Translations under genes and position numbers: made by a program
Notes under the pieces: model-generated
The model's input: only the letters and a program-made list of their open reading frames with translations
What the model was told of the DNA's origin: nothing
The model's database searches: none
In this document: positions 8,782 to 18,014 of the stretch, piece by piece
How the letters are laid out: each line of letters starts with the position of its first letter
Numbering within the stretch: position 1 is the first letter of the stretch
From: Paenibacillus sp. PL91
GTDB lineage: Bacteria > Bacillota > Bacilli > Paenibacillales > Paenibacillaceae
Reading direction: 5' to 3'
NCBI RefSeq assembly: GCF_012935325.2
Contig: NZ_JABBYG020000022.1
Coordinates: forward strand, 16,430 to 80,429
Length of the DNA: 64,000 nucleotides

Positions 8782-9321
8782 TTATTTCTCATAGACCTGC
8801 GGCTTCAAAATGCCAATGTAAGGGAGATTGCGATATTTCTCTGCAAAATCCAGTCCATAACCGACAACAAACTCGTCCGGCAGCGTAAATCCCTTGTAAT
8901 CCGCTTCCAAGTCCACTGTGCGGCGAGCCGGCTTATCGAACAATGTAACGACGGTGACCGACTTCGCATTGCGGCGCTCAAGAACATCGATTAAATAGCT
9001 GAGCGTCAGCCCGCTGTCGATAATGTCCTCAACGATCAGAACATCGCGGCCTTCGACTGAGACATCAAGGTCTTTAATGATTTTGACAACGCCTGACGAT
9101 TTAGTCGACTGCCCATAGCTTGATACGGCCATGAAATCAATTTCAAGCGGTACTGTTATTTCCTTCACCAAATCCGCCATAAAAATAAATGCGCCCTTAA
9201 GAACGCAAATAACGAGCGGATTGCGTCCGCTAAAATCTTTGCTTAGTGTTTCACCAAGCTCTTTTACCTTGTCGCCAATTTGCTGCGCGTCATACAATAC
9301 TTCTTGAATATCGTTCTGCAA
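8782..9321 (-). CDS. hpt: Hypoxanthine-guanine phosphoribosyltransferase
   Basis: Cytoplasmic purine salvage enzyme that converts hypoxanthine or guanine plus PRPP to IMP or GMP. 179 residues. Seen: the PRPP-binding loop VLIVEDIIDSGLTLSYL and the conserved DFMAVSSYG segment. The start is TTG (LQNDIQEVLY read as M), preceded by GGGGGA nine bases upstream; no ATG fits. Lies between tilS and ftsH in the conserved order; with tilS it is likely one transcript (51-base gap). Confidence 0.95.
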   Translation of the reverse strand: MQNDIQEVLYDAQQIGDKVKELGETLSKDFSGRNPLVICVLKGAFIFMADLVKEITVPLEIDFMAVSSYGQSTKSSGVVKIIKDLDVSVEGRDVLIVEDIIDSGLTLSYLIDVLERRNAKSVTVVTLFDKPARRTVDLEADYKGFTLPDEFVVGYGLDFAEKYRNLPYIGILKPQVYEK

Positions 9322-9372
9322 AGTAGAAATCCCCCTACGCCTTAACTATGTTTATGAGTGTACCAGTGCTTC

Positions 9373-10785
9373 TTATTCGTTGCCTGCCCTTATGAAAAGC
9401 ACACCTTCAGTGTGCGCCTCCGTAAGCGCGTGACTTGATCTGCGAATGCCCGGAATCCAGAGCAATTTCCCTGCTGCATCGAACAGCAATGGATACGTCT
9501 CCCGTTTCAGCGGAGCAATTTTCTCATCAACGAACATATCTTGCACTTTTTTCGAACCATTTAATCCTAAAACCTGAATTCTGTCGCCCGGCCGCCGATT
9601 ACGAATGACGAGCGGAAACATTAACTCCGAAGCATCAAAGCAAGCTTCATAACGTGAAGCAGGCTTGCGGCTATCTTCTGCAGATGTATGGAAAAACGCA
9701 AATGTCCATCCGCATTGCTCGACTTTCAAGCTAGCTGTATCTCTTCCTACCTCACACGAATAGGCGCTCGCATCGGATGACGGATGCTGCGAGGCATACA
9801 GCCATCGCATCATATCGTACTCACGGGCGCAGCGAATACCGGCACCGGCATCAATTCGCCATGTTGTTGGCGCGTTAGCGGAAGCAGCAAGCCGCATCGT
9901 CTCAATCTGCTCGAAGGATATCTTTTCCGTTTCTTTAGAAAGATAACTTAATATTAGTTTAATCAATCTCCTTTGTAAAGCGACGTGGAGACCGTGCAAA
10001 TCGATGCAGCTAATCGTGCATTCATTGGGGGATAACGTAACGAGCTGCGCGAATAACGCTTCGGTTTGTTTCTCCATCCACTCGTCTTCCGCCCCTGCTA
10101 CCTCAGCAAGCCGCTGAAGCGATTGGGATAACTGCGGATTATGCCGAGATAAATACGGTAAAATATCTAACCGAATAATATTTCGGAAATAATGGCGTTC
10201 CTTGTTGCTGCTATCCGTGCAGTACGGGATATGATGCTCTTCGCAGTAACATAGAAGGTCTGACTTCTTCATACGCAGCAGCGGCCGGATAAGTTCCACG
10301 TTTTTTTCTCGTCTTTTGCTAAGAATTCCGGCAAGCCCGGTTAAGCCCGTCCCCCGTATAACTCTCATTAGCACGGTCTCTGCTTGATCGTCAGCATGAT
10401 GGGCCAGCGCAATCCGCGAAGCCCCATATCGCGCTGCGATCTCATGCAGAAATGAATATCGTCTCTCGCGAGAAGCTGCCTGTCCATTCATACGTGTTTC
10501 TTCTATATAAGTAGGCATGTCGAATGTGACAGTTTCGCAAACAACGCCAAGCTCCTCCGCGAATGCTTGAACGACCTTCAGCTCATGTGCCGACTCTTCT
10601 ACGCGAAAGCCGTGATTCACATGAGCCGCAATGATCGTTAGTTCGCTTTTCTTCGCTGAGGCGGACAGCATATGGAGCAGCGCCATGGAATCCGGACCGC
10701 CGGATACCGCCACTACGATGCAATCGCCCGTTGACCACAGTCCGCGCTCTGCTGCCGCTTTCTCAAGTTCGTTTCGCAGATTCAT
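9373..10785 (-). CDS. tilS: tRNA(Ile)-lysidine synthetase
   Basis: Modifies the wobble C of the CAU-anticodon isoleucine tRNA to lysidine; essential for AUA decoding. 470 residues. The N-terminal PP-loop ATPase motif is VAVSGGPDSMALLHML (residues 26-41), followed by the HHADDQAETVLMRVIRGTG segment that marks the family. The C-terminal substrate-binding domain ends with FIRAGNE. Length equals the Bacillus protein. Confidence 0.95.
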   Translation of the reverse strand: MNLRNELEKAAAERGLWSTGDCIVVAVSGGPDSMALLHMLSASAKKSELTIIAAHVNHGFRVEESAHELKVVQAFAEELGVVCETVTFDMPTYIEETRMNGQAASRERRYSFLHEIAARYGASRIALAHHADDQAETVLMRVIRGTGLTGLAGILSKRREKNVELIRPLLRMKKSDLLCYCEEHHIPYCTDSSNKERHYFRNIIRLDILPYLSRHNPQLSQSLQRLAEVAGAEDEWMEKQTEALFAQLVTLSPNECTISCIDLHGLHVALQRRLIKLILSYLSKETEKISFEQIETMRLAASANAPTTWRIDAGAGIRCAREYDMMRWLYASQHPSSDASAYSCEVGRDTASLKVEQCGWTFAFFHTSAEDSRKPASRYEACFDASELMFPLVIRNRRPGDRIQVLGLNGSKKVQDMFVDEKIAPLKRETYPLLFDAAGKLLWIPGIRRSSHALTEAHTEGVLFIRAGNE

Positions 10786-10827
10786 ATGTAAGTATCCTCA
10801 CCTTCACTTCCCTGCTCCAGGCTGATC

Positions 10828-11751
10828 TTACAGCACATTTCGCAGCAACCAATAAACCGATGTTCCGAGCAGGACGGCAGATGCCGCAACAAGCCCTTTC
10901 AACCATACCGGTGTAGCGGAGGGCCTGTGCGTATCCCGTCTATGCATCAAGGATCGCCACGCTTCAGATGCCTCGCCGGCATCAGCGAACTGGCCTGCAA
11001 AGGCTTTGCGCAGCCATCCGGCTATCGGCTTTAGTGCCGGGCTCGACTCCGCAATTTGAATCAGATCGCCCTCGGAACGATTTTGCGGCAAAAGCTCTGC
11101 CGTCAGCTGATGGAGCCGCTTCGATTCATGCAGCTGAATGCACAGCACGCCGAACGAAAACAGATCGTATCTCGGATCAGCCGAACGCGAGCCTCCATTC
11201 CAGTAGCCGCGATCATAGATTTCCGTGAATTGGCGAATGGCTTTGCCTGCCGCCGTCACGCCGCCATAATCAACCAGCTCCACATGCCCGTAATCAGCGA
11301 CCATCACATTCTCCACCTTTAAATCGCCGAACACCCAGCCGTCCTGATGCAGCTTCGCCAGCTTGCCAAGGAGGTTGAGGCCAACAAGCGGAAACCATTC
11401 CGAGCCGTTTTGCTTCAAGTAGTCGCCCAGCGTTGCGCCCAGCACATACCTCATAATATAAAAAGGATATTCCCGTCCATCCGGTCCGTACAAATCGTCC
11501 ACGTCAAAAAGAAAGGTTTCATGCCCGTGCCGCTTCTGTTTGGCGATCGACTGCAATACGTTAATCTCGGATTGCAGATCAATCGCATCGAGACCAAGCT
11601 TCAATGCATACCAGCTGCGATCGCGCTGTACGAGATATACTTTACCGTTTGCGCCCTCCCCAAGCAACCGCTCAACCCGGTACCGCCCCTGCTTCCACTT
11701 GCCGGTCACCACCATGCCGCGGCGAAGATCAACCTTAAACGACGTAGTCAC
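10828..11751 (-). CDS. yabT: Hanks-type serine/threonine kinase with C-terminal membrane anchor (YabT)
   Basis: 307-residue protein kinase. Seen: glycine loop GEGANGKVYLV, ATP lysine in YALKLG, catalytic loop FGDLKVENV (HRD replaced by FGD) and DYGG in place of DFG; a single membrane helix near residues 284-304 closes the protein. B. subtilis YabT is a sporulation-stage kinase activated by DNA that phosphorylates RecA and AbrB. Its ATG overlaps the end of yabS by 17 bases, so the two are translationally coupled. The altered HRD and DFG residues occur in the family; whether activity is lowered is not visible. Confidence 0.88.
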   Translation of the reverse strand: MTTSFKVDLRRGMVVTGKWKQGRYRVERLLGEGANGKVYLVQRDRSWYALKLGLDAIDLQSEINVLQSIAKQKRHGHETFLFDVDDLYGPDGREYPFYIMRYVLGATLGDYLKQNGSEWFPLVGLNLLGKLAKLHQDGWVFGDLKVENVMVADYGHVELVDYGGVTAAGKAIRQFTEIYDRGYWNGGSRSADPRYDLFSFGVLCIQLHESKRLHQLTAELLPQNRSEGDLIQIAESSPALKPIAGWLRKAFAGQFADAGEASEAWRSLMHRRDTHRPSATPVWLKGLVAASAVLLGTSVYWLLRNVL

Positions 11752-12460
11752 TCATCATCCCATCCGTTTCGTCTCTGCTCTTCTTACCATAATCTCCCTG
11801 ACGGTAAAAATCAATCACTTGCATAATCGCAGGACCCGTAGGAGTCGTCCCGCCCATTTGGAGTCGTGGGAAAATTCCATGCACGCCGTTAAGATGGCTC
11901 GTCCAGCCGAGATCCATCACGCAATCATCCCCATGTCTCGAGCCTGGAAAATGAAAGACCGAAATCTCGCTTTTTCCTTGCCTAGCCTGCAGGCTCAGCA
12001 TCAAATCGCGTATAGCCTCCTCCACCGCAGCCAGCTTCGGCTTCATACTGGCGCTAGCATCTATAAGCAGCGCCACCTGCAAGCTTGAGGTCTCCCCCAA
12101 CTCATCGATTACGCGAACGACATCACTCCGCTTCTCCGGCGGAAGCGCCTCAATCGAACCATTGCCCAGCACCTGCTTGAGTTCCTTTTGCACCGCCAGC
12201 TGAATGGTCTGCACGACTGTCTTGCGCGTCATCATCTGCACCGTCTGCGATAGCTGGCGCATATTCACCATTCTGCTTAGACCGCCGCCCGCACGCGCAA
12301 TCTCATCAATTTCAGCAGCACCAAGCTCTCCCACATCGCCATGATCCAGCACGCCTACTACATTAACCGAAATGCCGTCTGAATGCGCATGGGCAGCTGC
12401 TACGACCGGACTCAGTCCCACATTGGAGCAGCCATCCGTTATTAATAATATTTGCTTCAT
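11735..12460 (-). CDS. yabS: VWA-domain protein (YabS)
   Basis: 241 residues with a von Willebrand A fold; the metal-ion-dependent adhesion motif is ALLIDASASMK (DxSxS) and a second metal-contact stretch is GTTPTGPA. Cytoplasmic (no signal or helix). In B. subtilis the gene is sporulation-expressed and precedes the kinase yabT; function unknown. AAGGAGGG precedes the ATG at 12460, and the RBS is directly preceded by a duplicated hairpin repeat. Confidence 0.88.
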   Translation of the reverse strand: MKQILLITDGCSNVGLSPVVAAAHAHSDGISVNVVGVLDHGDVGELGAAEIDEIARAGGGLSRMVNMRQLSQTVQMMTRKTVVQTIQLAVQKELKQVLGNGSIEALPPEKRSDVVRVIDELGETSSLQVALLIDASASMKPKLAAVEEAIRDLMLSLQARQGKSEISVFHFPGSRHGDDCVMDLGWTSHLNGVHGIFPRLQMGGTTPTGPAIMQVIDFYRQGDYGKKSRDETDGMMSDYVV

Positions 12461-12478
12461 AATTGTTTACCCTCCTTC

Positions 12479-12560
12479 AGTGTTTGTGCAACAAACACAG
12501 CTTCGTAAGCAAAGGCTTAGTGTTTGAGAATCAAACACAGCTTCGTAAGCATAGGCTTCG
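12479..12560 (-). repeat. Duplicated SD-proximal hairpin repeat in the yabS leader
   Basis: Two 40-base units on the minus strand, each TGCTTACGAAGCT followed by the hairpin GTGTTTG-N5-CAAACAC; between them TAAGC-CTTT-GCTTA forms a second hairpin. The last unit runs straight into the yabS ribosome binding site. The same unit, with a different but still paired stem, precedes rplY (42990) and yabR (16511). The rest of 12461-12979 (to the end of spoIIE) shows no supported gene. Confidence 0.75.
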
Positions 12561-12979
12561 CCTCAGCCTTTCTATTAGCTTTGCCTTTTTTGAGAGGGAT
12601 AAACAGCTAGAATAGTAAAAATAGCAATAATTGCAAGCAAACGGCTGACTTTGTTACTCCATTATCTTATGCTGCCAGGTATCCTTTCCACTATATCATT
12701 CATCAGCTAATTCTATAAGGGCAATAAATAGATGAAACGCTTCTGTTTCAGAGTTGGAAAATATGGATATATAATCCTTATAGCTAGATAACTGCTGCCT
12801 GCTAAGGTTGATTGTTCCTATCCCAACCCCAAATAGTCCAAACAAGCAGCAAAAAGAAGCCGTTTGCCGCCAGCTGCAAATGAGCTGACAGACAAAAGGC
12901 TTCAGCTTTCTCAATGATTAGTTCTGATATCCGCTCACCTCTCTGCTTTGGATTACTTGATATTACGAAGTATTACTAA

Positions 12980-15472
12980 CTAACTCACCGTCCTTGGACG
13001 CTCCATGCGCGTTATGCCAGGAAAGCGGAAGGACGCCCACTCCGGCAAATGCTTATCGATCCGTGCAACGAGCACCGTCATATCATCAACGATCTCGCCA
13101 TTATGATGGCGAACAACCTTCTCAAGCAGCGCGTCCGCCATTTCCTGCGGATCATCCGTTTCCAGCTCGCTTATAATGCGCTTCATCCATAGCTCCTTGT
13201 TAACCGCAAGGCCCGGCGCATCATAAATGCCGTCGCTCATCATAACTAGCGTATCGCCGGACTGCATTTGCATGGATACAAAATCGACGTCAATATCTTG
13301 AAGAATGCCAATAGGCAAATTATTCGCCGTGACCGGAATGACCTCATTTCCTCGTTTGATAAAGCTTGGAGTTGACCCTATCTTCATAAACGTCGTTTGC
13401 GCCGTATACAAATCAACGATCGCCAAATCGACGGTAGCGAATACCTCATCGGAAGAGCGCAATAAGAGCACGGAATTGACGGACTTCACTGCCAGCTTCT
13501 CATCCATGCCTGACTGCAGCAGCTGCTGCAGGATAGACAATGCCGCGCTGCTTTCCTGCCGCGCCCGCTCGCCATTGCCCATGCCATCGCTAATCGCGAC
13601 TGCAAATTTGCCATTTCCAAGCTCAACCATGCTAAAGCTGTCTCCAGACAGCAGATCGCCTCCTTTAGCCGCTCCCGCAATGCCCGTCTCCACTTCATAC
13701 TGCTTTGCCGAGCCAAAGGCAACGAGCGTTGGCTCTCCGCTTCTCGTTGGCGGCCGCTCTGATTTAACCGCTATATGCTCGCCTAAAATATCGCTTAGCA
13801 GCGGTGCGATAATTTTGCGGCACTCATCATACCCTTGTCCAAACGAGTGATAGACCTCTATATCTACATTTCCCTCCTCCAGACTTACAATATCGATCCC
13901 TTGTACCGATAAGCCCAGTCCTTCCACCGCCTCTCGAATTTGCTCCTCCTGCAAATGCAGCGTCTGCCCCTCTCGTTTAATTTCTTTAGCCAAATCCTCC
14001 ATAACCTGCGATACGCCCTGCAATTGATCTGCTACAAGTCTGCGCGAGTCGAATATTTGCTTCTTCCAGTGCATATTATTTTGGTAAAGCTCGTACTGCT
14101 GAGTCATATCCGTTAGCACCTGTGAGGATTTAACACAGTGCGCAGACCAAGCCCGCGGTATCTCCTTGGCGGATGGAACACGATCCTCCTCTACTGTCGT
14201 CATCATATCGGTCATCATTTTGTACGTATGGAAAAACTTGTCCTCCCAGCATGCGTTTTGCCTATGACAGCTGGAGCAGCTGCGCTCAGCAACCGCATTC
14301 ATAAAATGGCTGATCTCATCCTCTCTGTTCAAAGTCGTTGCGCTGCCGTTTAGCTGGCCAAAGCTCCGTGACAGCTGGCTGAACACGTCCGAGTATTGCG
14401 ATACGCGGTCCGCTGTCACCTCACGCACCCGTTTTGCGTATTCATGCTGTGACTTTGCATGCTCATTCGTTCCCGGAACATAGCGCGAGATCGTGCGAAT
14501 CATGCTTCGCGGCGTCAGCATAAGCATCATAGCAGCCGCTACAGACTCCCAGGTGGAGCTCATCACATCAGCCTGGCTCCCTACATATATGGATAAAATC
14601 GATGTTCCAAGCAACATTCCGAATGCAGCTGCCATTTTGCCGCCTTCACGCAGCAAGCCAGCCAGCAATCCCGCAAAGGCGAGTAAGCTCATTTGAACGA
14701 CTGCACCAAAGTCAGCCAAGCTTAGAATGAGTCCTGCAACAACACCGACCGAAGCGCCAAGCGGGGCGCCGCCTGCCAAAGCAAACAGCAGCAGCATATA
14801 TCTGGACATGACATGTTCTGCCGACAGGCCGTAGAATACCCATCCGACCGCTCCCGTCATGACAGAAGCGAGCAAAATCATCAAACATATAATTTCTTCG
14901 TTTTTGAGCGAGGCTGATTTTTTAGTCATCGTTAGAACGGGGATTGCTTGTATAAATACGAGCGTAAGCACGAATCCGAGTGCTGCCTCCACGACGACGA
15001 GCATAAAATTGTACCAGCTAAGCTCGTCCCCTATAAATACACTGAACATCTGTACCAATAGCGTTGATGCAAACACCAGAATCGGCGCCGACGACAGCTC
15101 TGCCTTCTCATACGCCTCCAAGCCCTTCAAAAATAGAAACAGCACCGCGATTTCCATCGCAATCCACATCGGCGCCGGATCTGCCGCCAGCCAGCTTCCT
15201 GCAACCAAGGATATCGCAACCCACGGATAAATATCCCTTCTCATAAAGTAGATAACAGCGAAGTAAGCGATAGCAAAAGGCATTAGCGATTCGAGTATAA
15301 CCGCCCTTCCGAGCAAGAAGGCTACACCTACGAGTAAAAATGTCCACTTTTTGGCTAAAATGACTTGAATGAATCGCCGTGCGGCGGCCCATTCCCGACC
15401 TTTCTGCAACATCGTTTGAGCCAGACCTGTCCGTTTCACACCTGGAAGCACAACCGCGTTTTCCTTTTCCAT
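12980..15472 (-). CDS. spoIIE: Stage II sporulation protein E (PP2C phosphatase)
   Basis: Membrane phosphatase that dephosphorylates SpoIIAA and so activates sigma-F in the forespore; it also takes part in polar division. 830 residues (B. subtilis 827): about ten membrane helices in the first 330 residues, a central cysteine-containing regulatory region (CSSCHRQNACW), and a C-terminal PP2C domain with metal motifs DGMGNG and MSDGIYD. A longer frame begins at 15511, but that ATG lies inside the -10 region; the ATG at 15472 has GGTGGTG upstream and lies about 30 bases after the predicted start point. Confidence 0.94.
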   Translation of the reverse strand: MEKENAVVLPGVKRTGLAQTMLQKGREWAAARRFIQVILAKKWTFLLVGVAFLLGRAVILESLMPFAIAYFAVIYFMRRDIYPWVAISLVAGSWLAADPAPMWIAMEIAVLFLFLKGLEAYEKAELSSAPILVFASTLLVQMFSVFIGDELSWYNFMLVVVEAALGFVLTLVFIQAIPVLTMTKKSASLKNEEIICLMILLASVMTGAVGWVFYGLSAEHVMSRYMLLLFALAGGAPLGASVGVVAGLILSLADFGAVVQMSLLAFAGLLAGLLREGGKMAAAFGMLLGTSILSIYVGSQADVMSSTWESVAAAMMLMLTPRSMIRTISRYVPGTNEHAKSQHEYAKRVREVTADRVSQYSDVFSQLSRSFGQLNGSATTLNREDEISHFMNAVAERSCSSCHRQNACWEDKFFHTYKMMTDMMTTVEEDRVPSAKEIPRAWSAHCVKSSQVLTDMTQQYELYQNNMHWKKQIFDSRRLVADQLQGVSQVMEDLAKEIKREGQTLHLQEEQIREAVEGLGLSVQGIDIVSLEEGNVDIEVYHSFGQGYDECRKIIAPLLSDILGEHIAVKSERPPTRSGEPTLVAFGSAKQYEVETGIAGAAKGGDLLSGDSFSMVELGNGKFAVAISDGMGNGERARQESSAALSILQQLLQSGMDEKLAVKSVNSVLLLRSSDEVFATVDLAIVDLYTAQTTFMKIGSTPSFIKRGNEVIPVTANNLPIGILQDIDVDFVSMQMQSGDTLVMMSDGIYDAPGLAVNKELWMKRIISELETDDPQEMADALLEKVVRHHNGEIVDDMTVLVARIDKHLPEWASFRFPGITRMERPRTVS

Positions 15473-15509
15473 GAGCAGACACCACCATTCCGAATGTAAT
15501 GTGTTTTTC

Positions 15510-15542
15510 ATTATAGGAGGTTGTCCGCATGAAGTTTGTCAG
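15510..15542 (-). promoter_or_regulatory. Spo0A-type sigma-A promoter of spoIIE with 21-base spacer
   Basis: Minus strand CTGACA - 21 bases - TATAAT. The unusually long spacer is the hallmark of spoIIE and spoIIG promoters that need Spo0A~P. A near-consensus 0A box TGTCGGA lies at 15569-15575, and a perfect TGTCGAA at 15859-15865. No tRNA genes are found in 15543-15916, where B. subtilis has two. Confidence 0.7.
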
Positions 15543-15916
15543 TTAACGTAATACGCTTATAAATTTTTTCCGACAAAAATAATTGGCGCTGCCGCCCTTG
15601 TCAACAAGCGATCAAACATATGCCCCGTATAGGTTTGCATCGTCTTCCATGCCGCTTCAAAGCAAAGAGCCGACAACAAAATATGTGCTGTTTATCATCC
15701 AGATGATGGCGAATTCACGTTGTAACCTGTCGGGAATGAAGGAGGATCAGAGAAAAGTATTTTTTTCCAGCATCTAGGCGACTTACAAACGACATTGACC
15801 GTGCCAATCAGATGCTTCACCATTCATTCACCAGCATTTACCAGGATTAACGTCCCGCTTCGACAGCAAATAGTAAGCGCTTACTAAGTTGATGTCAAAT
15901 TCCTTTCATTTGTACG

Positions 15917-15946
15917 CAAAAAAAGCAGAACCGCTAAGGTTCTGCT
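15917..15946 (-). terminator. Terminator of yabR
   Basis: Nine-pair perfect stem AGCAGAACC / GGTTCTGCT with a five-base loop, followed on the minus strand by TTTTTTT. Confidence 0.92.
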
Positions 15947-15972
15947 CCTAAATAAAGTTATGACGATTCAGC

Positions 15973-16491
15973 TTATACTCGCTTGGCACCGCGTCCGCCG
16001 CGTTTGCCCTCCGTATTCTTCTTCAAAGAGGAGATGCGCTCTTCGCTGTCTTTCAGGAAACGTGACACTTTATCCTCGAATGACGGTTTACCGAATGCCG
16101 GTCTGCCAGACGATTGCTTGTTGAAGGGACGTCCGCCACCACCGCCTCCGCCGCCGCGGTTGAAACGTTCGCCACCACCACCACTACCGCCAGTGCTTCC
16201 ACCGCCGCCTCCGCTGTGACGCTCGCGTTGTTGTGGCGCTGGTTGGCCTTCTGGCCGGTCAATGGCTTGCTTAATGGAAAGTCCGATCTTTCCGTCTTTG
16301 TCCACGTTGATCACTTTTACTTTCACGACATCGTCGATTTTCAGGTGATCCTTCACGTCTTTGACGTAATTATCAGCAATTTCCGAAATGTGAACAAGAC
16401 CCGTGACACCTCCCGACAAGTCGACAAATGCCCCAAAATGCGTAATGCCTGTCACTTTTCCTTCTAACTTAGCGCCCACTTCAATTGCCAT
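15973..16491 (-). CDS. yabR: S1-domain RNA-binding protein (YabR)
   Basis: 172 residues. Residues 1-75 are an S1 RNA-binding domain (GAKLEGKVTGITHFGAFV, GLVHISEIAD, KIGLSIKQA). The middle is a glycine-rich region with runs of up to eight glycines, and the basic tail ends GKRGGRGAKRV, suggesting an RGG-like nucleic-acid-binding extension longer than in B. subtilis YabR (128 residues). Follows divIC in the conserved order. Its leader carries a copy of the SD-proximal hairpin repeat. Confidence 0.9.
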   Translation of the reverse strand: MAIEVGAKLEGKVTGITHFGAFVDLSGGVTGLVHISEIADNYVKDVKDHLKIDDVVKVKVINVDKDGKIGLSIKQAIDRPEGQPAPQQRERHSGGGGGSTGGSGGGGERFNRGGGGGGGGRPFNKQSSGRPAFGKPSFEDKVSRFLKDSEERISSLKKNTEGKRGGRGAKRV

Positions 16492-16510
16492 AAAATAAAA
16501 TGTTCCTCCC

Positions 16511-16571
16511 TAAAAGTTATGCGAAGCAAAACTGAATTCATAAGCATATGCTAAAAGTTTTGCGAAAACGC
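16511..16571 (-). repeat. SD-proximal hairpin repeat in the yabR leader
   Basis: One full unit on the minus strand (TATGCTTATGAATTC then AGTTTTG-cttcg-CATAACT) directly before TTTAGGGAGG, preceded by a partial unit (GTTTTCGCAAAAC). Same family as at 12479 and 42990. Confidence 0.65.
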
Positions 16572-16639
16572 TATTAACGTGATTATAACCGAACCGTTCA
16601 AGTAAGGTCAACAGACGTTCACCCGATTTGAAGCCCTAT

Positions 16640-16948
16640 TTAATCACTGAAAATTTGCTGCTCGCCTTCCTTAACCATGCCCTGCTCTTTCGTTGCTAGC
16701 TGTTCGATATATTCTGGGTCGTTTAATCGTTCAATTTGACGTTTGAGCGCCTCTGTTTCCTTGATAGACGCTTCAATCTGCCCTTGAATTGTATTTAGCT
16801 TAACGCCAGTAGCGTTTTTCTGCTGCATTTGTCCAAAAATGGTATACGCCGCCCAGCCCATAAATAACACGATAAACATCATCCATAGCTTGAATCGACG
16901 TTTCGTGCCAGCATTCCCTTGCGTCTTATTTACAGCAGCTGTTGCCAT
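16640..16948 (-). CDS. divIC: Cell-division protein DivIC (FtsB-like)
   Basis: 102-residue bitopic protein: a basic cytoplasmic N-terminus, one membrane helix (about 22-39) and an outer coiled coil (NTIQGQIEASIKETEALKRQ), then LNDPEYIEQLATKE, which is the conserved DivIC/FtsB end segment. It works with FtsL and DivIB in the divisome. Located 8 bases after yabQ, as part of the yabP-yabQ-divIC run. Confidence 0.93.
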   Translation of the reverse strand: MATAAVNKTQGNAGTKRRFKLWMMFIVLFMGWAAYTIFGQMQQKNATGVKLNTIQGQIEASIKETEALKRQIERLNDPEYIEQLATKEQGMVKEGEQQIFSD

Positions 16949-16956
16949 TAGCGGTA

Positions 16957-17565
16957 TTACCTCCTAAACCATTTGCTCCACAATCGAGCAATTAGTAGTC
17001 CGATTTTGCTTAGCCTCCCGGCCAATTGCCATTTGGTTATAAAAGGTGTTAGCCAGCGTCCAAGCGGACGAATGACTGGCCTTGCCATCCAAATAAACAA
17101 TTTCCAAAATGGACGAACCAATTGTACCACAGTTTTTAATACGAAAATAGTGAGCGCAGACCCAAATGCAAAAATAACCATAATGAGTTTGTAGATCAGC
17201 AAAATCGGCTTCACGATAAGGATATCGAGACATTTAAGCACAATAGCAATGAGTTTTCGCACCGCACCAATGATCCACTTAACGGAAACAATAACGATTT
17301 TGCTTAATAATAGATAATAGAGAACGACTCCGATGGCCAGTCCAATAAAAACGTACGCCCGCACCTCGCCATTGTTGCTAGCGTACAGCACCCGAAAGAC
17401 GACTAAAGCCGCCGCCATCCAATAGATGACATCAAGCACCGGCAGCCACCAGCGCGGGAACTTCAGCTCATTCGATATGACTCGATAGCCATCGAACACC
17501 GTTCCCATACCAAGGCCCGATAACAGCATGACTGCCATCGTCAACCATTGCATACTAAGCGTCAC
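16957..17565 (-). CDS. yabQ: Spore cortex biosynthesis protein YabQ
   Basis: 202-residue membrane protein with four to five hydrophobic segments, the first beginning MTLSMQWLTMAVMLLSG, which resembles the B. subtilis start MTLTTQF. The start is GTG at 17565, overlapping the yabP stop as GTGA, so the two are translationally coupled. B. subtilis YabQ is needed for the spore cortex and localises to the forespore membrane. Basic C-terminal tail (LIARLWSKWFRR). Confidence 0.9.
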   Translation of the reverse strand: MTLSMQWLTMAVMLLSGLGMGTVFDGYRVISNELKFPRWWLPVLDVIYWMAAALVVFRVLYASNNGEVRAYVFIGLAIGVVLYYLLLSKIVIVSVKWIIGAVRKLIAIVLKCLDILIVKPILLIYKLIMVIFAFGSALTIFVLKTVVQLVRPFWKLFIWMARPVIRPLGRWLTPFITKWQLAGRLSKIGLLIARLWSKWFRR

Positions 17566-17849
17566 TTAAATAGCTTCCCGAACAGCCCTTTTGATTTTGA
17601 AGCGGTATTATTTCCATCCAAATAGGCGAGCGAATGGACGAGCCCTTCAATTGCCACCAGACCTTGTTCGAGGCTAAGATGCTTCATATGCAAATTTTGG
17701 CCCTTTACCGCTAAGAAGCCAAGCTCTGTCTCAAGTAAAAATTCCTCGCTGTCGAAGCTCTCCACGTTCACGACGCCGGTAAGCTCTAGCAGCTTGCGAT
17801 TTAGCATTTTCACTTCCTGATACTTCTGCCCCTTGCCTTGGTCAACCAT
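17562..17849 (-). CDS. yabP: Sporulation protein YabP
   Basis: 95-residue soluble protein of the YabP/YqfC family, with the conserved core LELTGVVNVESFDSEEFLLE and the acid-to-glycine stretch LGFLAVKGQNLHMKHL. YabP is made in the mother cell during sporulation; its exact role is unknown. First of the coupled pair yabP-yabQ. Confidence 0.92.
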   Translation of the reverse strand: MVDQGKGQKYQEVKMLNRKLLELTGVVNVESFDSEEFLLETELGFLAVKGQNLHMKHLSLEQGLVAIEGLVHSLAYLDGNNTASKSKGLFGKLFK

Positions 17850-17881
17850 AGACTCGTCCTCCGCTTCGTTAACATGTCTAG

Positions 17882-17903
17882 GCGTAAACGGCTACCGCCG
17901 TCC
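17882..17903 (-). repeat. GCCGTTTACGC-family hairpin before yabP
   Basis: Minus strand ACGGC-GGTA-GCCGT hairpin followed by TTACGCC, 33 bases before yabP. Member of the second leader-repeat family. Confidence 0.5.
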
Positions 17904-18014
17904 AATGGCGGCGCGGCATACGTTTCGCATTTAATATAAGCAGTCTATAAGCGCGAGGCTTATCCTGTCTTATATGTTTAGACTAGCTTATGGGGCAAGG
18001 ACAAGAATTAGAAC

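Noticed and set aside
12696..12914. 72-codon minus-strand frame between yabS and spoIIE
   Set aside because: No ribosome binding site, no recognisable family, composition not coding-like. Left as intergenic.
15583..15777. Possible small gene or tRNA pair upstream of spoIIE
   Set aside because: Looked for the two tRNA genes found here in B. subtilis; no T-loop GGTTCGAAT-type sequence on either strand. The 64-codon frame lacks an RBS.
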